Of a stretch of 64,000 bases of DNA, positions 44,201 to 56,200 are shown one piece after another. Under the pieces are notes generated by a model. The model saw only the letters and a list, made by a program, of their open reading frames with translations, had not been told where the DNA came from and made no database searches. A program made the translations under genes and the position numbers. Origin of the DNA: Symsagittifera roscoffensis (taxonomy: Eukaryota > Xenacoelomorpha > Acoela > Convolutidae); contig NC_087070.1 of NCBI RefSeq assembly GCF_963678635.1, forward strand, positions 15,625,840 through 15,689,839. The letters are read 5' to 3'. Position 1 is the first letter of the stretch, and every line of letters begins with the position of its first letter.

Positions 44201-47200
44201 GTTTTATTTAGTTTGGTGTGTTTTATGATCATAAAATTTGTTTGAAATTGATTCAATAGCAAATTGCTTTAATATGTCAAAAGTTTTTCTCGAAAAAATT
44301 GTTTATTTGGCATTTTTTTTGCATTTTTGACATGACTGTGTCTACGAAAGTATGGCGAGTGTCTTACGATATTAAAGAATTTGAATCTTTCCGGCTGTTA
44401 AGTTTTGAAAATAAAATTTGCTGTTTTTTATTTCCTCAAATAGCGTATTTTTTATTGCAAGTTTTCTCATAAGCTATTCAATTTTGATAAGTTTGATGCC
44501 TTTGGGATGTTTTTATAGATTATCGAATTTTTCATAGGTTTTCTGCAAGTTGTTTTTTTTTGGACAATTTTGTTTTCATTTTGCAGTCCTTTTGTTGAAC
44601 TTCTGGTGTTTTAATTTCGTTTTTCATTTTAATTTGAGTTTGTAGCAAGCAGCGTATAGGGCCTTTTCTTTTACTCTAGTTTCCTGTAGGTTGTTTGGTT
44701 GTATGCAGGTTGTTTGGTTGTATGAATTAAGCAAAGATTTTGAATTCAATTAGGAATTTTTTGATTATTTGCCCGAGTTTTTTCTTATGTTTTCCGTCTT
44801 TTTATGAGAAAGAAGTGGAAGACTTTGTGTAGCCCCAATCCTTCTTATGTTTTAGGCAAATGATTTCTATAAGAATTAAAATAAGATTTTTCTTCGTTTT
44901 TTGTCTACGTTTTTTTCAATAGATTTTTTTCTTACTTTTCGTTTGAAACCTATGTTTTGAACTTTGACATTTTGTATTGCAAGAGATGCAAAACTCAGCT
45001 TCGCCTCTGTGTAAAATATCAAATACGTACCTCCAGCTTTAGGTGGGCTTTATTTATTTTTTATCGAGACAAACGAAAGTTTTGGTCCCCCAATTTTTTT
45101 TAAAACATTTTGAATTTTTTTCGGCGTTTTTTATTTGTTGTATTGGAAGTGACGCAAAGCTCCGCTTCGCCACTGTGTTACACTTGCGACAGGAAATGTC
45201 TAGTAATCATGATTTATACTGTTATTCCTGTAAACAACTTCTTTGACAAATCTGTAAGAAATTGAACTTGCTTTATATTCATTTTTAGAAACATCCAGGA
45301 TTTTTCACACTCTGAAATGACAATGTTGTCTTTGAATCCTAAGGTTATGGGTTCGATTTCCGGCCGCACCTTGTTTTGTTTCAGTATTTATAAAATTGTA
45401 AAAAATAATCCGGAAAAAACTGAATTGTCGGACTTTCGTTTGTCTTTATGTTTTGTCGGCTTAGTTGCCAAATTGCGGGGTTTTCTTGTAGAAATTTTGC
45501 AAGTGTTTTTGTTGTGTTCTTGTTCTTACACTCGCAAGCTTGCGAATGCAATGTATATTTACGAACCTTTTTTTGCTAACCTAGCTTGCAATAAAAGTAT
45601 TGCTTGAAAGTTTAGTGTTCACTGATTTTTGCTATAATCACGGTCTGTAGCATTGGAGATTTTATAGCCTCTGTTCTCTGCTTTGTTTGTGGCTAGTATA
45701 TGTGATTTATTTAGCGCCCGTTGGTTTGTGCGTGAGACTCATAATCTCCAAGTCGCAGATCGAATCCGAAACGTAGCCGAGTTTTTACTAATTCGAGGCT
45801 TGTTTCTAATTTTTCTTATTGCAATTTAAAGAGCTGCTTTTTGTCGTGTTCTCGCTAGTGTTTGCGAAGACACTTATTATTTAACTTTTCTTTTTTTTTT
45901 TTTTCAAGAGGCTAAATGTAAACTATGTAAATCATCAGCATTATTACACGCTAAAATTTTCTCGTAAACAAACAAACAATATGATTTTTTCTGTCAGAAA
46001 TTTTTTTGAATTTAGTTTTCAATTTTTCGGATTTATGGTTTCTGATTGTTTTTGTTCTGAAAATGCGTGCAGCTAGTCTTAGTTTTATTTAGTTTGGTGT
46101 GTTTTATGATCATAAAATTTGTTTGAAATTGATTCAATAGCAAATTGCTTTAATATGTCAAAAGTTTTTCTCGAAAAATGTTTATTTTGCATTTTTTTTG
46201 CATTTTGACATGACTGTGTCTACGAAAGTATGGCGAGTGTCTTACGATATTAAAGAATTTGAATCTTTCCGGCTGTTAAGTTTTGAAAATAAAATTTGCT
46301 GTTTTTTATTTCATCAAATAGCGTATTTTTTATTGCAAGTTTTCTCATAAGCTATTCAATTTTGATAAGTTTGATGCCTTTGGGATGTTTTTATAGATTA
46401 TCGAATTTTTCATAGGTTTTCTGCAAGTTGTTTTTTTTGGACAATTTTGTTTTCATTTTGCAGTCCTTTTGTTGAACTTCTGGTGTTTCAATTTCGTTTT
46501 CATTTTAATTAGAGTTTGTAGCAAGCAGCGTATAGGGCCTTTTCTTTTACTCTAGTTTTCCTGTAGGTTGTTTGGTTGTATGAATTAAGCAAAGATTTTG
46601 AATTCAATTAGGAATTTTTTGATTATTTGCCCGAGTTTTTTCTTATGTTTTCCGTCTTTTTATGAGAAAGAAGTGGAAGACTTTGTGTAGCCCCAATCCT
46701 TCTTATGTTTTAGGCAAATGATTTCTAAAAGAATTAAAATAAGATTTTTCTTCGTTTTTTGTCTACGTTTTTTTCAATAGATTTTTTTCTTACTTTTCTT
46801 TTGAAACCTATGTTTTGAACTTTGACATTTTGTATTGCAAGAGATGCAAAACTCAGCTTCGCCTCTGTGTAAAATATCAAATACGTACCTCCAGCTTTAG
46901 GTGGGCTTTATTTATTTTTTATCGAGACAAACGAAAGTTTTGGTTCACCTAGTTTTTTTTAAACATTTTGAATTTCTTTCGGCGTTTTTTATTTGTTGTA
47001 TTGGAAGTGATGCAAAGCTCCGCTTCGCCACTGTGTTACACTTGCGACAGGAAATGTCTAGTAATCATGATTTATACTGTTATTCCTGTAAACAACTTCT
47101 TTGACAAATCTGTAAGAAATTGAACTTGCTTTATATTCATTTTTAGAAACATCCAGGATTCTTCACACTCTGAAATGACAATGTTGTCTTTGAATCCTAA

Positions 47201-50200
47201 GGTTATGGGTTCGATTTCCGGCCGCACCTTGTTTTTTTTCAGTATTTATAAAATTGTAAAAAATAATCCGGAAAAAACTGAATTGTCGGACTTTCGTTTG
47301 TCTTTATGTTTTGTCGGCTTAGTTGCCAAATTGCGGGGTTTTCTTGTAGAAATTTTGCAAGTGTTTTTGTTGTGTTCTTGTTATTACACTCGCAAGCTTG
47401 CGAATGCAATGTATATTTACGAACCTTTTTTTGCTAACCTAGCTCGCAATAAAAGTATTGCTTGAAAGTTTAGTGTTCACTGATTTTTGCTATAATCACG
47501 GTCTGTAGCATTGGAGATTTTATAGCCTCTGTTCTCTGCTTTGTTTGTGGCTAGTATATGTGATTTATTTAGCGCCCGTTGGTTTGTGCGTGAGACTCAT
47601 AATCTCCAAGTCGCAGATCGAATCCGAAACGTAGCCGAGTTTTTACTTATTCGAGGCTTGTTTCTAATTTTTCTTATTGCAATTTATAGAGCTGCTTTTT
47701 GTCGTGTTCTCGCTAGTGTTTCCGAAGAGCAGCGTCGCCTCTTTGATTATAAATTTAATAGCCCTGACTTTGTATATTTTATTTTTTGTTTTTTCTTTCG
47801 CTTAAAACCTTCATTCGGCTTAAATGTTTTCTGCTCATGTTTTTTCGTTTTATTTGCCGTGATTTGTGTGTTTGTGTGGCTTCAAGGGCAAAAAACAATT
47901 GATTAAAAATGAGGTAGCTTACCCTGCCAAAGTTCAAAGTCTTAAAATTGAATCTTAGAAAAAGTTTGTTTATCTACTTTTTTATGGCATTTTTTTGTTT
48001 TCGTCTCAATGAGCGTCTTAGAGCGGCTGTTTTTTTGCCAAATGAATGCTTTGTTGGCTTACTGGCCACTTGTTCAAAAAAGTCTTATTTAACACTGCTC
48101 GTTGTGTTTCTGGACTATTTTTCCGAAGTTTTTTTTTCTTCATTTCATAATCTTATTTTTGCGAAGAATTTGTTAGTTCCATTTCTTCTGACATTCGCTA
48201 GCTTTGCCTCTGTGTGAATAAATTTCGCTGTCCTTTCATCTGAGAAAATTTTAACGCTTGCTATAAGTTAGCTTTCTCAAATGGGAACATATTAAATCGG
48301 GGAAAAACTTGAAATCAAAATTCGGGTAAAAATCTTGTTTTTACAGAATCATTGATACAATTAAATGCTTTGCTTATAAATGTTACAATTTCGGTAAAAA
48401 TTGAATTTTCTGACTAATGTATTTGCTATTTTTCCTGCGTAAATTTTATAGCACGGAGTTTTCCAGAAGTTATTACTGGGTTAAAATGGCATTTTTCAAT
48501 TTCATAATAGTGCAGGTGATTGAGTTCCAGTGTTTTTTTTTATGTAGTTTCCGTATTTTTTTTTGCTAAATTTTTTCAGATTTTTTTTAATTTTCGTTTT
48601 GTTAATTTACTTTTGTTGCGTTACTATAAGAAATGAAATCAATGGACTCCGTTTTTTACCTCCACTTATTAATTATGACTTTTCGCGTGTTGAACTGTTT
48701 TGTTGTTTTTTAGGTAGGTTGTACAGAAAAGAAGATGGAACAAGTGAAGGTTTATCGAATGGGGAGAAGTCAGGCAAAGAAGTGGATCTGTCTGACTTGA
48801 TGGGCTTGCCAAAGGTAATGATGATTGATTTGATTGTTTAACAGACAAAACACATGCAAGCCTGATTTATGGGGTAAAAAAGATGATACATTTTCTAAAA
48901 GGGCCAGCCTATGAGCTGTTGAGATCTTATGGGTGATCCGCTGCTCTACTCCTGATAAAATCCTTCACTCATTTTTTGGTTAATTTCTTCTCTGAGAAAT
49001 GATGCATCACCCTCTAAAGCAACGGGCATAGATCACGATGAGCCTCGAATCACAGGCTTTTGTTTGAGAGAAGCAGGCTTTATCAACGTAGCCGGCGGTT
49101 CTAATTTGAACCGCTCCATAATCTTTAAGTGATCTTCATCTGATATGTTTATCTGCATTTAATAAGACGAATTGGGCCTTGCAACGACAATAGACAATAA
49201 ATTGATAGTACAGAATAATTTGGCAACTTTCTGATTTAGAAAGGCACGCGAATCTTGAAACTTAATGTAATGGTTCTGTTTCTCTTTGTTAATTAATTTC
49301 TTAAATCTCCAGAGATAATATGTGTCGTCTTATTTGCCGGACGCCACATAAGCCAAATATTCTTTTATGTTATCATAAAGCTAAAACCAACAAAATTGAC
49401 ATTTTTTGAACATAAGTGGCTAAAAAGGTGGACAAAAACGATAACTTTGTAGCTGATATCAATTGAAATTTTCATTTCAATAGTAATAAATAGCGTGAAG
49501 GAGAGCTAATCAACAACTTACAGTATGATTACGTTCAATTCTGACAAAAATAGTTTGCTAGATAAAATTCGAGTCTGATCTGCTCATTAGTTGTACAATT
49601 TAAGACGATTTATACACGAGGGAAAGGACCAACATACGAAATGTTCATGTCATTGTAGAGAACCGCTGTCGTTCTTTCAAGTTACCGTAAATTTTTAGTG
49701 ATTATTCTTTGCTGGGTAGTCTTTCATCAACCTCAAGCAATTATCAGGGATCCTGGTGGGTCTCGAACCTCCTATCTTATGATTGACAAGCGGTAACTTG
49801 AGTCTTTTCACCACCGCTCTCCTTTATTTAGGACACATTGAGTGCAGTGGATGGAGGCATCGAGGGAGTGACCGATCTGATCAAGAATGCCATGCATCCA
49901 GAGGCAGGGGAGGAGGAGCAGGAGGACGAAGGCACTGGATATCTGCCGGTGACCTGTGCCAGTCTCGGAATTGACCCCCTCAATGCTCAGGTCAGTTGAC
50001 CGAATTCGACACCTTTTGTCACCCACACTTCTCATTCCTCCTTAAACTAAGTGGAACATTTGGCCACTGTAGAAAAAAGATGAGCATTATCTTCTTTCCT
50101 TAAATTTCAAGGTTTGCTGTGAGTGATGTTGAACGTTTCTTGATTGCATTCTATAAAAAGTCACTTGGTTCAATTTGGCGGTAGATAAATTGACTTCTAG

Positions 50201-53200
50201 TTCTGTACGTGATGATGACACGTGACAGCCTCTCACATACTTTGCCCCTGTTTCTTACTAATAACTGCCTCTCGGTTAACGAAATGAATTTTCTCTCTAT
50301 TAGATCGTGTCGTTTTTTTCCTTTGTGTTTTGCTGGTTTTTTTTAGAGTACGGTAAACTAATTGTTATGTTTGCCATAAGCAGGAGTGTTTGCCACCGGG
50401 TAATAGACTTTTTTCATGTTAACAACTTGGTTCAAAGAATATCCAAAATTAGAAATGGTAAATTTACTTATGTAGTACATGTAGAGCTGGTGGGTGCTTG
50501 CTATTTAGTTTGGATATTGCGTGCTTGCTATTAGGATGTATATGCTACATCTTGCAGTGTGATTTTTTCTGGTCCAATGGGATGATTTTGATTTAACTCT
50601 GACAAAATAGTTTAAAAGCTTCAAATCAAAGTCTCCGGCTTGTATAGAAAAAACTTTAAAAAAACTATGTTTCTTTGTTTCATTTTCTGAAAACTAGGTC
50701 TTGTTACTACATACAAGGCTCCGGTTCTCAATAAGTTCGTATGATTTTGAACATTCAAATAGTCTTATATTTCATGAAATCCAAATAACATGCTTGGTTT
50801 GTTACTATGCATTAAGTTGTGACAGCTTAGATATATTTTTATCAAGAGTCGATGAACGTAGTTCAGGCTCTTTTATAGGTCGTGATGATTTTTTTTTGTT
50901 TTTTTTTTCAGGAAAAGTATTTAAAAAATTTTCAGGTGCAAGTTAATTTTTCCGCGGTTTGACTTTGATTTCATTTTAAGTTTAGTTAATTTCCTTTCTT
51001 TACACAAGCAAAGCTTCTCTGATAGTATGATCTCTCTTTTTTTCCGAGCTAAGAGGCAAAAAATATTACTTTTTCGTATACTAGTTAAAATGCGTCCGCT
51101 TTATAAATTGAGGCATGTTAGTTGGTAAATTTTTTTTTTAAATCGACTGGTACTGCTAATGCGTGATTATTGGCTTGCATCACTTAGAAATTATGTAGAA
51201 TCAAAGTCTTACTCGTTCAGTTTTTCCCAGTAGCGTTATCGGTCAGAATTTTGCTTGTGTATGCGAAGTGCAACTTCGCCTCTGTGTAAAAGGAAGGCAA
51301 TCTCCACTATCGAAAAGCGAAAGAGTAGAAGTCACGAAAAACTTGATCGACTTCTTTCTTCAAAAATGAATTTTAATTATCGGTTTTCACAGCGAAATAA
51401 AAATTTCTTCATCGATCCAGTTTTCTCAAATTTTGTTAGTTTTATCAAAAAAAATATCAATATTTATTTGTTCTTGAAATTCAAAGAGCTTTGAGGCCAT
51501 ATATTTCTTGATTTCTAATTAGAAAATAGGAGTTTTTTTAAAAACAAGTCAGTGTTTTTTTTTCTGTTTACTTGCGTTCATTTACTTTTTTCCAGCTGTC
51601 TATTGGCTTTGTTTTTAATTTCAAAAATTGAGAAAAAAAATCAATAACTTAGAAATCTTTTATGTATCCGTGTTTGTTAATGAATGAAGTGATTTTTTTA
51701 AAGGCAGTGTCTTCTTTTCTTGCTTTTTGTCCAGGTAAAAGTCGTAAATTATTTCACGCTCAAATGGTTTTTTTAGGGTGCGACTTTGTAATTTATTTTC
51801 AAAATCATTTGTTAAAATGAGGGCAAATTAGGCTGTCCAATTATTTCACGCTCAAATGGTTTTTTTAGGGTGCGATTTTTTAGGGTGCGACTTTGTAATT
51901 TATTTTCAAAATCATTTGTTAAAATGAGGGCAAATTAGGCTGTCCAATTATTTCACGCTCAAATGGTTTTTTTAGGGTGCGATTTTTTAGGGTGCGACTT
52001 TGTAATTTATTTTCAAAATCATTTGTTAAAATGAGGGCAAATTAGGCTGTCCAATAAATGAATTTCCAATTGGCGCAAAAAGTGTGGTTGAATATAAATA
52101 GTTCCGAAAGTACTTCTGAATAACGAAAATATATTTTTGATCAGCTTTCAATGAAATGGGTTAGTTTTATGGAATACGTTTCAAATATAAGAGATTCTTG
52201 AAATCCTTGGAGCTTTAACGTGTTATGTGTTTGTCTGCGAAAGTCGAAACATGTTTTAAAGTCAATAATTTTTTGGTTTTCCTTGTTCATTGACGCATTT
52301 CCATCTGGCCGTTGGCTATGTTTATTTTTGCTTACGTTTTTCGTTTTGTTCATGTTGACAACATTTAACAGCATCATTAAACATTTGGTATCACGGTTTG
52401 TATTGAATTCTAGTTCAATTACTGTTCGATTCTTTTTCGGCTTAAACGGTTGCGGCATGCATTATATCTGTTCAGTTGCCCCCTATCACATCGTTTGACA
52501 ATCGAAAAATGATTTATGCGTTTGTGCGTGCTTCAGGGAGCAATTAAAACGTAGAAGTTTAAAAAATTAGCCCAATAAGCAATAGTATGGCTTATCATTC
52601 CGTCTCATCCTTGTCTACCACAGTTTTACTTAACTTTTGCCTCGTTACTGCTCGTTAAAGAATGTCTCAATGCTAGTTTGACGCTGTAAATCATGTGTCT
52701 CGGCCAGATTCCTCAGATTGGTTTTCATTTGAGACAAACGTATGAAAATTTTGTGCGAGGCTGTTACTGTTTTTCGACATTTTTTTCTACTCAGTGAAAT
52801 TGTCTCATTTTCTTTGAGCTAGCTGCTGAGGGTTCTTTGAGCTAGTTGTCATGGTATGTTCGTGGTATATTTGATTGAGACTTCAATCAATGGATTATGA
52901 TTGTTTTTTTTCTGTCGAGAGAGCATAATAACATAACAACCAAACGGATTTGGTAGAACTGTATACAGCTGATTACAAAGGAACTTGTTGTAGAATGGTG
53001 AAGACGTACTTGATCGACATTATGTATCCTCCAATCGTAATGGGGAAGAAGGAGGCGACAAAACAAAAGCTGAGGAGTTGTTCATTGACGACTTGGATGA
53101 TATGGAATTGGACTCGTATATTTTGAGCCAGGAAGAATCAGAGAGAAAAGTGAGTGAAGTTATGACGCGACGAGTTTTTTGTGTTATTTTATTATGAGTG

Positions 53201-56200
53201 GTTGGTGTTCATAATTTGCCACAATAGAATATAGCCACCAAATCAAGGTTTGGAAAGCAACTGGATTACTATAGCATGAGTTGTTATGTTAGTTAAAACC
53301 TATATAAAAGAATTGTGCTGATATATTAATAGTTCATTTATACATTGAACCATATTATAAATTTTACTGATAGGCCATTCTATGGGCTGCTGCCTATGGC
53401 CCTTTCATGGAACAAAGGGCAGCAAAGAAGAAGCTGAAGGAAGAGTTGAAAGAACAGAATGCTGCGGGAAATAAGAAACGGGCACCCAAACCGCGAAGTC
53501 AGGCAAGTAATTGGTATTTAATAGTCATAGACTCTTATTAAATGTTAAACAACCAATTGATTTATCACTTATTTAGATCTGGTAGTTTTTCAGGAGAACG
53601 TTTTGAAAATGTTTCGTGCTCAATTTTCTTTCGCGGTTTGACTTTCGATTTACTTTTGAGTTCAATTTAAACTCTTCTGCTAAACGAATGCAAGTTACGC
53701 TCGCCAATTATGAAAGGGCAAAGGGTGCGAAAATTACCTAGTGTTTCAGTTTCCTCTGATTGGGTTAGTGGTATGACAAAATTTTCAATCCTTGAGATTA
53801 GCAGTGCAATCGGGTAAAAAGAGTTACTTCCTCTAGACATTTTTGCTAACAGTGGTGAAAATAAAAAATGGAATTTTACTGAGGTGCGCACTTGGATGCC
53901 ATATAGGTAATAGAGGTATGTTATTTTGATGCTTGCGATAAAGCATATTTACATTGTGGATTATTCTTTTCCAAAACTTATATATATATATATATTGTAG
54001 GATTTCGGCTTATTGGGTGGGTGTCGCTTTTATTTCTGTTGGCTTCTTAAGTGTTAGTGAGCGAAGTTATCTATTTTTTTCTAGGTCGTGTTGTTTTTTC
54101 ACCTGATTAACTATTTAGTTCAGGAGTCCTAATTTTGCTTACGTTGAAATTCGATTTTTTGCTATTGGAAGTGACTGGCAATCAACACCTAGTTTTTTTT
54201 CCTCCTAAACAACTTTTCTTACAGGCGACAGGTCAGGGGTTCGAATCCCGTCGGGAATTTGTTTTCTTTTCCATCTTGCATTTATTTAAATATATATGTA
54301 TACAATGTTTTTTCTTGAACCTCGACACCTCTCAGGCCCCTTTTCATTTGGTCCAGAGGTAATGCATGCGGCTTTGGTTCATACGTTCTAGGGTTCGAGT
54401 CGCGGCTGGTCCTTTTTTTTCCAATGAGTGGAAACATTTTTTAAGCAAATTGTGGGATTATCGTTCGTATGCTTATTTTTTGTCGGCTTATGTTCCAATG
54501 CATGGAATTTCTTCCGAGCATCTTTTAATTCATTTTTTTGCACTTCTAACTATTATTGAAATTCGAACTGTAGTTTGTAAGTTTACGAACTTTGATTTTG
54601 TATAATTATCTTTTTTTTGCTTGAATGGGTTCGATTTTTGCTATATTGACTTATTTAATTCTATTTACGCCGTTTAAAAAGCAAAAATAGATGGCAATCA
54701 AGACCTAGTGTTTTCCCGTAAACAATTTTAGTGCTATTGTGTGTTTCAAAGAATAGGGCGCGTAAATTATAGCTCAAAATTTTCTGTGACATCATTTCCT
54801 TTTCGGCTCACTTGGTGTCTACCCAAATAATGTCGGCTTAGGTGCCACTCTGCAAATGATTTTGAACGCTGATTTGAAACTGTACCGTTGCTTCGTGGCG
54901 TATTTTTTTAAAAGTTAAGCGCATTTTGGACAAATTTATCAATTTTTTTTTCCGAATTAATTTTTTTTGACTTAGTTGCCTTCGTCTCATTGTCTGTCTG
55001 ATAATTTACAATGCTATCTTTGTGATGTATCGAAAGTGTTGCGAAGCTCCCCTTTGTGTTTACTCTAGTGTTTACTCTAATGCTTTGTGTTTACTTTAAT
55101 GCTTTCTGTTTACTCTAAAAAAAGAATTAATTTTTTTAAAGTTAAGCGCATTTTGGACAAATTTATCAATTTTTTTTCCGAATTAATTTTTTTGACTTAG
55201 TTGCCTTCGTCTCATTGTCTGTCTGATAATTTACAATGCTATCTTTGTGATGTATCGAAAGTGTTGCGAAGCTCCGCTTTGTGTTTACTCTAGCAATTTG
55301 AACGCTGATTTGAAACTGTACCGTTGCTTCGTGGCGTATTTTTTTAAAGTTAAGCGCATTTTGGACAAATTTATCAATTTTTTTTCCGAATTAATTTTTT
55401 TTGAGTTAGTTGCCTTCGTCTCATTGTCTGTCTGATAATTTACAATGCTATCTTTGTGATGTATCGAAAGTGTTGCGAAGCTCCGCTTTGTGTTTACTCT
55501 AGCAAATTTTAGTGAGCTTTAGTTTACTAGTACGACTGTTCTAGTTTGAAAATATTGGTGCCACTTTTGGTGGCACCTTCACGGCTTTTTGATAGCATGT
55601 GCTTGGACACTCGAATACTAAAAAGTTTACACATTTGATGCATTTTAAGTTTATCAAATAAACTGATAAAAAGCTATTTGTTTCAAAGAACGTAAGAATC
55701 ATAAAAACTCGATTTCAGAAATTTGACAAACTTCGCCTCTTTGTTAAAATTCTATTTAAATTAATTTGCTATAAAAAGGGCAAATGGCGCTCCGCTATGC
55801 CCAAAGAGTAAGTGGTGCCTCGGCGTAAATTGTTGCTGTAAATATTAGCGTAGTTTGATAGTACGATGCAACTCTCTTTTCCTAAGTCGCAAATAAAAGT
55901 GCTACTTTTGGTGGCTTTGTAGAGTCAGTAGGCTGCTTTAGCCGCATAATAACTTGTGCGCTGAAATTTTATGAGTAATAAGTTAATTTAGTTGAAGCTT
56001 CTAATGCGATTTATACTTCTATATCAAATCAACCTTTTAAAAATTCCTTTCAATCATTTTACTTTTTAGGAAGGCTATGCTCGCCCAAGCAAGAAGTTGA
56101 AGACAGATCGGCCTGCAGCTACAGCGAACGAGGCGATTGACAATATCATTAAGCAAAAGAACATATCGGAGAAAATCAACGTCTCTGTTCTTCAGAATTT

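Larger units (their letters stand above)
43987..47745 (+). repeat. Tandem duplication, two units of about 1.88 kb (BRF1 intron 7)
   Basis: 43987-45868 and 45872-47745 are near-identical at an offset of about 1.88 kb. Differences seen are single bases, homopolymer lengths and a 19-bp doubled TTGTTTGGTTGTATGCAGG near 44690-44725 present only in the first unit. Each unit holds two hairpin ends, one HE-1 copy with tRNA-like head and one HE-2 copy. The junction lies in the HE-2 hairpin end (GTGTTTGCGAAG). Confidence 0.93.

Noticed and set aside
45714-45778. Functional tRNA-Met (CAU)
   Set aside because: The anticodon arm resembles tRNA-Met, but the acceptor stem is missing and it sits inside a repeat present several times.
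51748-52053. CRISPR array
   Set aside because: Direct repeats of about 100 bp with no unique spacers in an animal genome; plain tandem repeat.
52141-52498. Opposed frames of about 100 residues in BRF1 intron 9
   Set aside because: They lie over an R3 repeat tail and have no conserved features.
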